Part shown: in pieces, positions 21,205-31,870 of the stretch | Layout of the letters: each line of letters begins with the position of its first letter | Position numbering within the stretch: the stretch's first letter is position 1 | Notes under the pieces: model-generated | The model's database searches: none | The model's input: the letters and a program-made list of their open reading frames with translations, nothing else | What the model was told of the DNA's origin: nothing | Position numbers and translations under genes: made by a program | Origin: Blastocladiella emersonii ATCC 22665 | Lineage: Eukaryota; Blastocladiomycota; Blastocladiomycetes; Blastocladiales; Blastocladiaceae | Direction: 5' to 3' | Assembly (NCBI GenBank): GCA_025594325.1 | Contig: JANHCV010000010.1 | Location: 806,001-870,000 of the forward strand | DNA length: 64,000 nucleotides

Positions 21205-21544
21205 GGCTTCAAGCTAGTCTTTTGCTCTCGGTGTGACAGGGTTGGAGGAGGACGGGTTTCAGCGAGGGGAAGCCATCACTGCACTCCCAGTACTGCATAC
21301 ACTGGGCCTCGTGACCGAACCGCAGGATTCCGATGAATATTCTCAAGAACAGGCCTCGGTTGCAGCAAGTCTTTGGTCCATTCGATCCGTGTGCGTCGAG
21401 CAACAGGGAGCGCAAGCGCGAGGCCAACCTTGGAGCCGACCAACGAGGCCACGGCGTGGCGCACGTCAAGTCGCCGCGTGTGTCGGCAACCTTCCTCGCT
21501 CTCGGTGGTCGCCCACTTGAATGAAGCAACGATAAACGCAGCTC
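21205..21544. other. Divergent promoter between two repeat-protein genes
   Basis: 340 nt separate the minus-strand ankyrin gene start (21204) from the plus-strand ankyrin gene start (21545). No TATA box or repeat was identified. Confidence 0.4.
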
Positions 21545-24500
21545 ATGGAAAAATCGCGATTACTGATGGCAATGGTCCGCCGCGATCCGGAGGCCCGCGC
21601 CTCCGTCGCCGCGGTTCGCACCGCCGTGGAAGAGTCGGTTGCTTCCACCGACGCAACCCCCCACGCGGCTCGCCTTGGATCAATCACGAACGATCTTGGC
21701 GTGCTCCAGCTTCATGCTTCATCAATCGGCGTGAGACCCGCGACGGTGCTTGACGTGCTTGGCAACGACGTGATTCTCGCACGTCTCTACTTTGGCTTCC
21801 TCAATCCCAAGGCGTGGGCGCGCTTGTGTGGAACGAGCCGACTTGTGCGTAGCGCCATGATGAGCATCCCGGTCGAACATTTGATGCCGCGCCCCTCGAC
21901 TCGCGCGCGCGCCCTTCACGCCGCGGCCGTTGCGGGTAGCACGCAACGTGTGCGCGAGCTGCTGCCTCACGCCAGCAACCCGGATGTGCGCTTCCACCGC
22001 TGCGAACCGGCCCTGATTGCCGCCGTCAAGAACTTGCGGTACGACGTCGTCCGCGTCCTTCTTGACGCTGGCGCCTCGCCCATCCGCATCCACACCATGT
22101 CGCTGGGCAAGCGTGCAAACGCTTACCACACGGCCATCAAGACGGGCGACGCACCCATGGTCCGGCTGTTGTTGCGCAACTCGTCCGCTCTCAGACGCAA
22201 TCCCAATTTTGCCGTCAACCTCAAGGGCTCTGCTTGCCCCATGACCGCCCTTCACGTCGCCATTGTGAGCCGGTCCGTCGACGTGGTGGAGTTGCTTCTC
22301 GCTGCCGGCGTTCCGCTGCTCCCCGCCCTGACCCAGGCCGAGCTCAACGCCAGCCCGACTCCACCGCATTCGCTACCTCCGATTCCAGCACCTACAACAG
22401 GCACGCCCACGCCCAGTCCTTACCGCACCGACAAGGCCGTGCGTGACGCCTTGGAACGGCGCGCAAGGCGTGTTCGCCGTCCGCTGGATCTTCCTGCGAC
22501 GCGCGAGTCGGAGGCCGCGCTTCTCCTCGGTCTCGCTACTCTCGCTCGCAGCATGACCATGGTCCAGTGGCTCTTTTCGCAGCGTATCCCGGTCTCGGGT
22601 CACCCGCGTACATCAGCGTTGCACGGTCTGCTTGGGGGTAAGACGGCGCTCATGATTGCCGCTGCCCGCGGCGATCTAGCCATGTGTAAGCTGCTGGTCG
22701 AGGGCGGCGTGCCACTTGTTCCGCCGCCGGGCACGTTGTCACCAAAGAGTCGAATTGGGCGGCAGGCGATTGATATCGCACTTGAAGAGAAGAGCATTGA
22801 CGTGTTTAACTTTCTCCTCGCCGCGCACACCAACCAAGGCTGTATTGTTGGTCACACGTGCGGTTCGGCTTTGACTGTCAATGCAAACGAAAAGCGTCTC
22901 GTAAAGTCTTTTCTCCAGTGCGCTACGGTGCACGGTAAAGTTGATGTGTTCAAGGCTCTCATCGATGCCGGGGCCCAGATTACGACCCCATGGCGCCCGT
23001 GGACCCAACCTGCGCTGCCCGCGTCTATGGCTGCGCTTGAACGCGTGCCTGGCGTTGATGATGCAGGCGACGGTGGCTACGTTCTCATCTGCCTCGCTCT
23101 GCGGTCCCGCCACGTGTCCATTGTTGATCAACTGTGCGCGGCTGCAAAGTGGATTCCGTGGAACGCCGCGGAACACCTGCGCCAGCACGCCAAGTCTCAA
23201 TCCGTTGCTGGACCCAGCGATTACACTCCGCCATCGTTCCTTGCGCCTGTTTACTCGAGCGTGCCGTTGCTTGGCAAGACTCCACTTCATTTTGTCCTCT
23301 TGTGGCCGCCCCACTTGTGGCAGCCGGTGGCCAACAAACTGCTTGACGGACACGCGTTTGTTAACGTGCTCGACTGCAACGGGCGGACGCCGCTCGATCT
23401 TGCCCTTGCCGCGGACGGCGTTGGCATCAATCATCCCGTCGTCGTGCGGATCTTGGCGCGCGGCGTCTACGCGTCGCACAACACTTACGTCATGCTTCTG
23501 CACTACGCCATCGCCACCGGCAACGAAGCGCTGCTGGCCAAGGTCTTGTGTGCGTCGCCTGCAACTGGAACGCGCGCGGGCCCCGAGGCCCTCACGCCAG
23601 CGGTCATTGGCTTCACGCACCCGAGCTCGAAGGCGCAGGGCCGCCCGGCGATCGATTGCGACATCATGGTACGTGCTATTGTCCGCGAAACGGCATCAGC
23701 CAGCAATCTGACAACCGGACGCGCTCGAATCTCAGGACCTTCCGCCCATGCTCATCGCCAAGTTTTCGATCATTGCCCAGCCGCTTGACCCGAACTCCAA
23801 TTTCTCGCACAGCAACCCGATGCCCAATGCCGCGGGCCATCTCGACATGGCGGACTCCCGCGTGAGCTGCATCATCACGCCGCTGATGCGCGCCCTGATT
23901 CAGCGCCGCTTGAAAATGGTCGACATGCTTTTGGAGGCCGGCGCGAACCCAAACCTTGGTGCGGTCGGCGAGTGCGCCACCAGTGCGTTTTGCCCGCCAC
24001 CTGGGGTCGCCCTTTCGCGGTCACCGCTCGCCCAGGCCATCGCCATGGCCAACCGCGACGCTTTTGAGCTTCTTCTCCGCCATGGCGCAAGCATGCGAGT
24101 TGGCGAGCACTCCGTGACCAAGTGCGACGGGCGGATAACCATTGACTTGGAGTCTCGTCGCGGACCGTCGTCACTTGGCGGTGGTGCTGGGAACACCGCG
24201 GGCAAGTGGTGGGCTCCCGAAACCGATCCTGGTTGCCGTATGACGGTCGCTCGGTTTGCGCGTGCCTTGCTTGCGGCCGTCCAACGGCGGGAGCGGGAGT
24301 CGCTGGGCAACGGCGCCGAGTTCAAGTTTGTGCCTGTTTCGCGACTCGAATCGTCGTCGCACCTCGGCTCTTCGTTCACTCCCGCGCCTGTCGATCGGGC
24401 GCCAGCCATGTCCTTTGATTTCGGCAACGGCGACTCGGCTACTTTCGTGTCCGCGCCTGCATCCGATCCGACAACTGGTTTCGACTTTGTTGCCCCTGCA

Positions 24501-25223
24501 CCGGTCCCTGTTCCTCTCGGCCAGCGCCCCACCTTCCCGTCGACCACCATCACACCGCTTCGCAGCGCTGGCAGCGGTGCCACGCCCCAGTTTGCGCCGG
24601 CAAAATACGCGCCCGCGACCGTCACGCTTGACAACGACTCGGCCCACTTCTCGATCGCTTCGCTCGCGTCCAACCCGAACTTGACTTCGGCGGCGCTTGC
24701 GCCGTTCGTTGAGCTTCTCACCGCGCTCAATGCGCCGCACACGTGGCTCCGCATCCCGTGCGAGCGCGTATGCTTGCTCTCGCGCCGATTCATGGGCGTT
24801 CTTGGTCACAAGCACGACGAGAGCGCACGGTGTCTCGATTGCGACGTGAGTCGCGCAAGCGAGTTCAGTGGGTCATCGGCGGCCGCTTCTGCGCCCGAAA
24901 CGCCCGCGGGCATGCGCGCGAAACGACGCGGCGCGAGGACGACCGAAGCGCGATCTGGGCTCGCGTTTGGGTCATCAAGCAGCAGCAACGGAAGCGGTGG
25001 GCCGGCGATCTCGTCCTCTGCTCACTCCATCGCTGCTGGATCAACTGGGCCATCGCTGCCCTTCGCGTTCACGTTTGCTTCTTTGACATCGACATCCCCA
25101 TCGCCATCGCTTACTTCTGCTCCTGCGTCGACAAGCGCCCCGCTCCCCTTCACTTTTGGCGCAGCGGCGACGGACTCGGCTAGCGCAACGGGCGTTGCGT
25201 CGCCCGGACGTCCCTCAGCGTGA
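21545..25223 (+). CDS. Large F-box-like/ankyrin protein with FG-rich tail
   Basis: Two exons (21545-23668, 23736-25223) encode 1,203 residues; the intron is GTACGT...TCAG, phase 0. Residues about 65-105 (VLDVLGNDVILARLYFGFL, NPKAWARLCGTSRLVRSAMM) look like an F-box. Ankyrin repeats follow (for example RALHAAAVAGSTQRVRELL, ALIAAVKNLRYDVVRVLLDA, TALHVAIVSRSVDVVELLLA, GKTALMIAAARGDLAMCKLL). More degenerate ankyrins follow and one clear one lies in exon 2 (RRLKMVDMLLEAGANPN). The C-terminal third is low complexity with spaced FDFG, FDFV, FTFG and LPFAF motifs, resembling FG-nucleoporin spacers, plus a short basic patch (MRAKRRGARTTEARSG). No TM segment. Function is unknown. Confidence 0.75.
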
Positions 25224-25610
25224 TTTGTTTGAAATATAGTTTCTGCATGAGTTTTAGTTTGTTAATATTGACTCGTAATCGACTTATCTTGAGCTGTGAT
25301 ATACCGGGCCAGCGCCCAAACATGCCGAACCACGGAAGGACTTTCGCATCTCGCGTCCTGCATCCATCGCTGGACCACGCATCGATGAAGGAGGCCATAA
25401 TCAATGTGTCTTCGCTCCTATTGATGATCACGGGTCTGGTTAAACGATCACGGCGGAACGAAGGTGAGTCGAAAACGACGCGTCGATTTATCATGTGATG
25501 AAGCAGTGTGGCTGAGACAACAGCGGGACGATCGCTGAGCGCGAGACGACGACTTTCACTCCCTGCACTCCTTGCCCCCTTCAATGAACGTCACGTAGAC
25601 TTGATGCAAA
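25224..25610. other. Intergenic, no feature seen
   Basis: 387 nt, relatively AT-rich for this window at its left end. A minus-strand open frame of 134 codons lacks any recognisable similarity and is not called. Confidence 0.4.
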
Positions 25611-27334
25611 ATGCTCAAAGCTATTCATGTGCCCGAAATCCTTGAGACAATCCTTGTTTATGTCATTCGACAACACGACCCTGCCGACACGGCTGGGCTC
25701 CTCGAGTAAGCGCGCGTCTTGCCGCGGTCGCTCGCCCCGCATATTGAGCGTGTGCTCCTAAAATGCGCTGTAACTCTCTCTTATGATGCCGCTACTGCGC
25801 GCGGCGACATGGTCTTGCTCAACAAGCGGTCCACACATGGCTTCCCTCTCCACTGCTCACCCGATGCCCTCGAGACCGCCATCAAGGCACGCCACCTATC
25901 GACACTCGAATGGTGGCGAGACACGCGCTCGCTCGACCACTTGGAGATCCAAGCTGCTCTCATCAAGCGCCGCGTCAGGTCTTGCGCCTACGTTGCGCTT
26001 GGGCTTCCTCGTCCCTTGTCGCCCGATGACGTTGTCATCCAAATGATTCCTCCGCCCGACTATGATGTCGTCCTCGCCGAGCTTTGCGACAACGTTGCCA
26101 AGGGCGAGATTGGTGAGTTGTCACTCGATTACCTGCAGCTCACCACGGCTGGAGTCGACGTCCTCAACAGATCAATGGCGAGTCCCTCCCAGAAACTGCA
26201 GTCGATTACTGTCGAGGGCTGCACCATGGACCTTCCTCGTCTGCTCGCTATCCAGTTGCCCGAGACCCTTATCAACGCTAAATTTTGGAACCATTGGGTT
26301 AGCGGCCGAGCATCATCGATCGACCAGCTCTCTCCGATGACATGGCCCTCAAACCTCGAGTCGCTCACGTTTATATTTGCCGACCTTCCTCGAGCAGTTC
26401 CACTCCTTTTCCAGGGTCTTCCTGCGACGCTCCAGTCTCTTTCGGTTACCTACTGCTCGCTGGATGACCAAGCCGTCTTTGAACTCGTTCAGCTGTTGCC
26501 GAATACCCTCCACCATCTCGACTTGGATGGCAACGAACTTACTAGTGCGGGGCTTGCCTGTCTTCCGCCTCACCTTCCAGTCTCTCTCAAAGTTTTCAAG
26601 TTGGTTATCTTTCCTCCGAGACTCGTTGGGCCACAGCAAGCTACACTCGTGATTTGCGCGCCCATCCTACGCGCCTCACATCGCTAAGTATTATTTGTGG
26701 AAGCCTGCGTCACGGCGCGTTGGAGGCTTTCAAAGTTACCGCGTCCTCGCTGAGCCATCTTGGGCTCCACATGCTACGGCTCAAGAGACGTGCGGTTGAT
26801 ACGCTATGCAAGCTGCTTGCGGAGAACGCTGGAACTCTCGATTCTCTCGATGTCTTCAAGTGCACCATGCCGCGTGCCAGTCTGCTGACTCTACTTCCGT
26901 GGCTTCCCTCCGCTCTCAAACGGCTCAGGCTCAGCAATGTCCGCCTTGGGCCCGACGGCGCTGTCGACCTGGCGCTACACATGCCTCCTTCCCTTCAAAA
27001 GCTCGATCTCGGGTGCACGTGGCTTAATGACGCAGCGATTGCGGCACTGACGCCTGCGCTTCCAGCAACTCTTGCCGAGTTGAATCTCGGCTGGAACCAG
27101 GAGATCACGGATGTGGGAATCATGACTCTTGCGCCTGCACTTCCAGCAGCCCTTGTCAACCTGAACCTCGCTTCCAACAAAATGAGCGACGTGGGGGCGA
27201 CCGAGCTTGCGAGGCAGTTGCCAAAGGGGCTCAACATCCTCAATCTTCTGCGCAACAACGGAGTGACGGCCAATGGTCGGGCTGCCGTTCAGGCGCTCGC
27301 TCCGCCCGATGCGATGATCTGTTTTGGTGACTAA
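25611..27334 (+). pseudogene. F-box-like/LRR family copy A, two disabling lesions
   Basis: From the ATG at 25611 the frame reads MLKAIHVPEILETILVYVI ... TAGLLE, then an in-frame TAA at 25707-25709, then continues in the same frame as ARVLPRSLAPHIERVLLKC. The intact relative at 28146-30074 has YLGVLPRAIAPKVTRAVL at this place, so the stop replaces a coding codon. The LRR part runs on (LDHLEIQAALIKRR ... LQSLSVTYCSLDD) to about 26640, where homology shifts to another frame and continues as LRAHPTRLTSLSIICG to the stop at 27334 (LNLGWNQEITDVGIMTLAPAL). No intron explains either lesion. Translation could restart after the first stop, but the frameshift still splits the LRR array. Leucine-rich repeats are of the ribonuclease-inhibitor type. 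Confidence 0.7.
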
Positions 27335-27546
27335 GTCCGCCTTGCTTGACTTCCCGTATTTTTGCCCTTTGCGCCGTCGCGGCGTTGTGCTATCTCTTTC
27401 TAAACCTAGTCCAAATCTTCAATACATAATTAACGCTAACCCCACAGTATGTCATTTCTTACCTCACACAACAAGCGACAGCGTATTCTAGCTGTGACGT
27501 TCGCTCAAGGGAAGCTTGTTCTTGTAGCTCAGGAACCCTTCGACAC

Positions 27547-27840
27547 TTATCCCTTGCTCCAAAAGCGAGGGTGATTGTGGGATGTGGGCAATCGGGGCTC
27601 AAGCAGCTGGTCACGCTGTGGCGCAGCACGTCCTGAATGCTCAATCCAACTGAACGAAGTAAATATATTTACAGGAAGGGTTCGATCCATGTTCAATGAC
27701 AAAGCCCATAATGCTCCAACATGGTGCTCCAAGCTCGCGAGTAATACCTTGCGGCTACAATCGTCCGGGTCGCCGTGCCGCGCGATCGCATAAACAAGAA
27801 CCCGCTCGAGTATCTCGGGGACATGCATGGATCCGAGCAT
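27547..27840 (-). pseudogene. F-box-like/LRR family fragment B (N-terminus only)
   Basis: From the ATG at 27840: MLGSMHVPEILERVLVYAI, ARHGDPDDC. The first 20-25 residues match the start of copy A (MLKAIHVPEILETILVYVI). After that the sequence loses all similarity to the family and has no LRR. It is a truncated remnant on the minus strand between copies A and C. Confidence 0.5.
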
Positions 27841-28019
27841 TTTGCATCAAGTTAACGTTGCATAGAGTGAGGTTTTCGACGGCAGTGTGACGCGATGGAG
27901 AGAGCGAGACGGCGCTGGAGCCGGCAAGCCAGCTCGTTGGAAGCCCGCGCACTGCGGTCACATGATAGATCAACGCGTCGCTCGTCGCGTCCCTCGCCGC
28001 GGAGCTCGGGACGGATTTA

Positions 28020-28145
28020 CCACCACCGTCACGCCAACCATATCGAGGTGCTATACTGGTGCATGACCGACGGGGTCGATCTCCAGCCAAAGTACGTCCA
28101 ACAAGCCTTGGCGACTCAAGAGGAACTGAAGGAAACCTGCTTATA
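28020..28145 (+). pseudogene. Possible ankyrin-repeat fragment
   Basis: The plus-strand reading HANHIEVLYWCMTDGVDLQ, then KYVQQALATQEELKETCLYY, resembles the end of an ankyrin repeat (xGHxEVLxWxxxxGV). It abuts the stop of the minus-strand LRR gene and has no neighbouring repeats. Weak evidence. Confidence 0.25.
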
Positions 28146-30074
28146 TTACGTTCGCACGAACAACCCTCGCGGATTTTGCCCGAGCACGCGGACGCCCAAC
28201 GATTCGAGGCGTGCCTTTCCCTCGTTCGAGATACCCGTCCGCTTGAGATTCACAGTTTTCAGGGCCGAAAGAGCGCGAGCCTCGAGCAAGCCCGCGATCT
28301 TGTCGTCCACGCTCAAGTTGTCAAATAGATCAAGGGATGTGAGGGTGTCGGGGAAAGCAGAGACTAGCGGCGCTGCAGTGTCGCTTGAGATCGAGCACGA
28401 GTTGAGGACCAGGCTGACGAGAGAATCCGCGCGTCGAAGCCATGAAGCGAATGCCTCAACATCTTGAGTGGTGAGGGATGCGCCAGTTAGGGCTAAGTGA
28501 GCGAGGCCGCTTGCGTCAAGCCGCTCGAAGAAAGCCGCTACCGACTCGTACAAAATTCCGCAACCAACCAACTCGAGTTTCTTGATACTTGGTGGGATCA
28601 TCGCTCCAATAGTGGCCGGGCGAGGTGGGACCAGGGAAACGTTCTCAAGTTTGAGCTCCCGGAGACCGGTGCACGAGGTAAAGACCGCGTCAAGGAACTC
28701 GAGGAGTCGTAAATCACGGCCATAGATGCCAAACAGTTCGAGACGGGTCAGCGTTTGAGGAAGAGCAGAAACAAAATCGGCCAAGCTGTCGTAGTCGATG
28801 TGCTCGAATCCGAGGCCAAGCTTACTGAAGTGCGGCAGTTGACGCGCCATAAACGCTTCAGCTAGGGAACAATCCAACGCTTCGAAGCTAATATCAAGGT
28901 CGACGATTGACGCTGGGAGCGCTCCAACGACGAGCGTGGGATGAAGCCAGTAGGGAGGAAGCCAGTGTTGCTTGGGCGAAATACAGCATCGTTTGAGCGA
29001 AAGCCGCTGAAGCCTCGAAAGCTGGGGCAGCCGATGCAAAAAGGCTTGGAGTTCGCGATCCGTTGCCAGCGTGTTATCCGACAAATCCAATTCCAGCAAT
29101 CCGAGCGGAAGCAGCCCAAGAAGACCTGAAGCGTCGGAGCGTTGGGGAAACAGCTCAGAGCGTCTCCAAGTGTCGAAGCGTAGGGCAAAAAAGCATTTGC
29201 GCAGAATCAAGCGCTCCAGAGTTGGCGGGAGATGAAGTCCGAGAGCCGATGCGGCTGCCGTGTCGAGTTCGTTCTCGGATAGATCGAGGCTAGCCAGAGT
29301 GGGCGGCAGGCGAGGCACAAGCTCAACGATCGCGTGCGGGTTGAGTGAACAATATTGCAGGCTGAGTGAAGCCAAGGATGGCGGTAAGATGCACGAGAGC
29401 TGATCAATATCGGGAAACACGTTCTTGCTGAGATCGAGTCGGGTGATGGTGTTTGGAAGGTGAAGCGCGGCCGCACGGGCAACGCTGAGGTTGCAGCAGA
29501 TGAGCGAGATGCAAGTCACGCGCTGGTCAGGGCATGTGAGCGCGCGGTTGAGTCCCTCGATGCCGTCAAGCGTTAAGCGCTGCTTTTCGAGCTTGAGCTC
29601 CTCGAGTTGACCAGCAGCGATCGCGTCCTCGAGGTCCGCGACTGCTTTGTCGCATCGGGCAGGAAAAAGCGGCGAAAGCTTCGATTCCCGTGCGAGCGCA
29701 GTCAAAAGCCGCTCCTCTTTCTTGCAGTACTTCCAAATCCGCATGGTGGCGTAATGGTCTCGCCAGAACGCAATCACGTCGCCAAAGTCTTCATGGAGCG
29801 CGTGGTTGAGCGAATCATAGTCGATTGCGAGTGGGTATCCAAAGCTGTGCAGAAGCCGAAGAAGCGCCGCGTTGCCAGCCATCGTTGCTTGCTTGTAGTT
29901 GCATTGACAGTGATCGAGAACTGCCCGCGTAACTTTCGGAGCGATCGCGCGCGGGAGCACACCGAGGTACGGTGTCACTCCGCGCAGGTCCCCTGGAGGG
30001 TGAAGCTTGACGGCGCGGACCAGAACGGCCTCGATAATGTCGCCGACGGCCAGTTTAAATTGCAGCAAGTCCAT
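28146..30074 (-). CDS. F-box-like/LRR family copy C (intact)
   Basis: Single exon, 642 residues. The N-terminus MDLLQFKLAVGDIIEAVLV matches the family start, followed by the conserved YLGVLPRAIAPKVTRAVLDHC segment. A region with short ankyrin-like helices (QATMAGNAALLRLLHSFGYP) comes next. The rest is a horseshoe of leucine-rich repeats of the ribonuclease-inhibitor type, spaced about 24-28 residues (LPNTITRLDLSKNVF, LPPTLASLDLSENELD, LPLGLLELDLSDNTL, FPDTLTSLDLFDNLS). No signal peptide or TM, so intracellular. The family has three other broken copies within 9 kb. A role in protein binding, possibly as an SCF substrate receptor, is inference. Confidence 0.75.
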   Translation of the reverse strand: MDLLQFKLAVGDIIEAVLVRAVKLHPPGDLRGVTPYLGVLPRAIAPKVTRAVLDHCQCNYKQATMAGNAALLRLLHSFGYPLAIDYDSLNHALHEDFGDVIAFWRDHYATMRIWKYCKKEERLLTALARESKLSPLFPARCDKAVADLEDAIAAGQLEELKLEKQRLTLDGIEGLNRALTCPDQRVTCISLICCNLSVARAAALHLPNTITRLDLSKNVFPDIDQLSCILPPSLASLSLQYCSLNPHAIVELVPRLPPTLASLDLSENELDTAAASALGLHLPPTLERLILRKCFFALRFDTWRRSELFPQRSDASGLLGLLPLGLLELDLSDNTLATDRELQAFLHRLPQLSRLQRLSLKRCCISPKQHWLPPYWLHPTLVVGALPASIVDLDISFEALDCSLAEAFMARQLPHFSKLGLGFEHIDYDSLADFVSALPQTLTRLELFGIYGRDLRLLEFLDAVFTSCTGLRELKLENVSLVPPRPATIGAMIPPSIKKLELVGCGILYESVAAFFERLDASGLAHLALTGASLTTQDVEAFASWLRRADSLVSLVLNSCSISSDTAAPLVSAFPDTLTSLDLFDNLSVDDKIAGLLEARALSALKTVNLKRTGISNEGKARLESLGVRVLGQNPRGLFVRT

Positions 30075-30283
30075 GATTCATGAGGTACGTATGAGTTGAG
30101 GAGAGAAGTTAAATAACTCTGCGCGACTTAAAGAACGCACGCACGTCGCAGTCCACGTCACTGCCAACTCACTCACCTGCTCACTCACCCGGCTGCCGCT
30201 CGGTCGCACTCACTCACTCGAGGAAATTTGACTCATTTCGTTCGCTTGAGGAGTCAATTCTCGCTGCAATACAATCAGCCTCG

Positions 30284-30405
30284 GTTGCACCAAATTTCAT
30301 GGTTCATTAGATGCATGCGCGTTGAGAAGTGGGCTTGGGCGCTGACAATCAGGTTACATTGCAGCAAGTCCATGATTCATGAGATGCATGTGCGATGAGG
30401 AGTGG
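30284..30405. repeat. Two degenerate copies of the LRR-family start region
   Basis: TTGCAGCAAGTCCATGATTC (30359-30378) repeats the sequence around the start codon of copy C (30058-30077). A more diverged version is at 30284-30305 (TTGCACCAAATTTCATGGTTC). Both continue with ATGCATG and a GAGGAGTGG-like stretch. A fourth version starts at 34768 beside LRR fragment D. Confidence 0.6.
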
Positions 30406-30465
30406 ATTGAACTTGGCGGGAGTGGAGAGGGCGTCGCCGAAACGGCTCCCAGCTTGAGGGAGCTG

Positions 30466-30600
30466 GCGTCACGCCTGACGTCAGGTCCGAAGCATGGGTC
30501 GCGACGCGACAGCTGATGCCAGGGTCAAAATGTTTGCCATCAGGTCTGGCGTCAGACCACGCAGCAATCGTCGCGTCAGACGTGACGCCAGGCCTGACGC
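30466..30600. repeat. Cluster of palindromic GCGTCA/TGACGC motifs
   Basis: Within 135 bp the motifs GCGTCACGCCTGACGTCAGG (30466-30485), TCTGGCGTCAGA (30545-30556) and a block at 30573-30600 containing GCGTCAGACGTGACGCC and GGCCTGACGC recur on both strands. They could form cruciforms or bind a bZIP-type factor; no gene lies within 400 bp on the left. Confidence 0.5.
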
Positions 30601-30724
30601 AACGCTTGATGCGAGGGTCGGTGCCTGGTTCGCGCCGCGCTCCCGGATAGCTCACGTGCTCACCCTGATAGGCATACTGATAGGCCGATTCGAATAATAG
30701 TGCTATAGTGATCATGATACGCCG

Positions 30725-31870
30725 CTACACGCGGCCGCCACCGCGCCCATCCGGCGCTCGCGGCCCAAGCTCTTCCGCGGCCGCCGTCCCCGCCACTCCT
30801 TGATGCGCGGGAACGAGTGCTTGAGCTCGGTCTCGATGCCGCTGACCCGTGGCCGCCCGCCCACCTTCGACGTGGCAGTCGATCTTGATCGGGCTGAGCG
30901 GGTGCGCTTGATGGCCGCGCGGAGGCTGGCGCCCTTGATCTCCTTGAGTGACGTGATCTCGCACTTGGCGTCGGCGATGGCCACGGTCACCGACCGTCGC
31001 AGCGAGTCGGGCTTGGACTTCTGCGCCGCCGAGTGTCGTTGCCCTGGTGCAGAGGGGCGCAAGGTCAGCGACGCGTAGAGAGAGAGGGGCGGTGCGCGCG
31101 AGACGTACCGCGTGGTCCTCGTAGCCGAGGGCGACTTGTCCTTGCACTGCAGCGAGTCGAGGACCTTGGTCTTGTCGATGTTGGCGCCAGCAAGCTGCCG
31201 CTTGATCTGCAGTGAGACGCGTACGTGCGTGTTAGCGATGGGCTCGAAGCGCGCATCCTAGGCCGCGGACCAGGTCGAGAACGCACCGTGATCGAGCATG
31301 CCCTGGATCTCGCTGTATTTGACCTCGAACACCTTGGAGAGTCCGAGAAACAGCACGTCAGAGTCGATGACCATGGTCGGGGCCGTGGCTGCCGTTGCTC
31401 AAGGTCTTCGGCCGTCGCGGACGCGTCCTTGGTGACCATGGCGGTACAGCCGGTGATCGAGTCGAGCTTGGCCTCGCCGACGCCTTGGGCACGCGGACGA
31501 CGGCGCCCAAGAGTGCCGACACCCGCAGCAAGTGAGAAAGCGTACCGCATCGCCAAGCAGTTTGGCGGCCTTGATCACGTCGGCGAGGACCGCGGTTGCT
31601 TACACGGCCGAGGACGCGTCAGAAAGCGGGTCACGTCGTAGCCGCGGCGACACACGCGCACACATTGTCGAACTCGGCCGTGAACTCGCTTGGCGGGGCC
31701 CTTGTCGAACGTGTCGGTCGCGTAGACGCCTGACCTTGGACGCGTCACCGAGACGGCCGATCGTGTCAAACGAGGCGCACTTGGTGTTTTCGAGGCGTTG
31801 GTCGACACAATCGCTCGGTGGGCGGAGATCCGGACGAGTGAGGTGACGAAGGAGACGGGTCAGCGTGGTT
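30725..31870 (-). pseudogene. Degenerate coding relic, possibly cullin-like
   Basis: Several short protein-like blocks on the minus strand are separated by frame changes and splice-like signals: SFDTIGRLGDAS and YATDTFDKGPAK (near 31700-31780), VLADVIKAAKLLGDA (near 31570), SDVLFLGLSKVFEVKYSEIQ (31310-31370), IDKTKVLDSLQCKDKS (31130-31180) and VSGIETELKHSFPRIKEW (30780-30840). The order [hydrophobic block]-EIQ-...-LxSLQCKDK-...-EL..SFPRIK faintly recalls the C-terminal half of cullins (EEI..T.I...L.R.LQSLACGK, then a winged-helix end). The resemblance is from memory and weak. No continuous frame exists, so the stretch is not a functional gene as read. Confidence 0.25.

Larger units (their letters stand above)
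30075..30719. other. Repeat-bearing upstream region of LRR copy C
   Basis: 645 nt without a gene. It contains a CTCACTCAC-rich stretch (30165-30225), two extra copies of the LRR gene leader (30284-30330 and 30352-30405) and a cluster of palindromic TGACG-type repeats (30466-30600). See separate entries. Confidence 0.5.

Noticed and set aside
25180-25584. 134-codon minus-strand frame between the FG-ankyrin gene and LRR copy A
   Set aside because: No recognisable domain, overlaps the upstream gene's 3' end, and no splice or promoter support.
25707-25720. In-frame TAA of LRR copy A as a GTAAGC splice donor
   Set aside because: Homology to the intact relative continues directly after the stop with no sequence missing, so an intron there would delete conserved coding sequence.
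30466-30600. CRISPR-like spaced repeat
   Set aside because: Motifs are palindromic and irregularly spaced, and the organism is a eukaryote; no cas genes.
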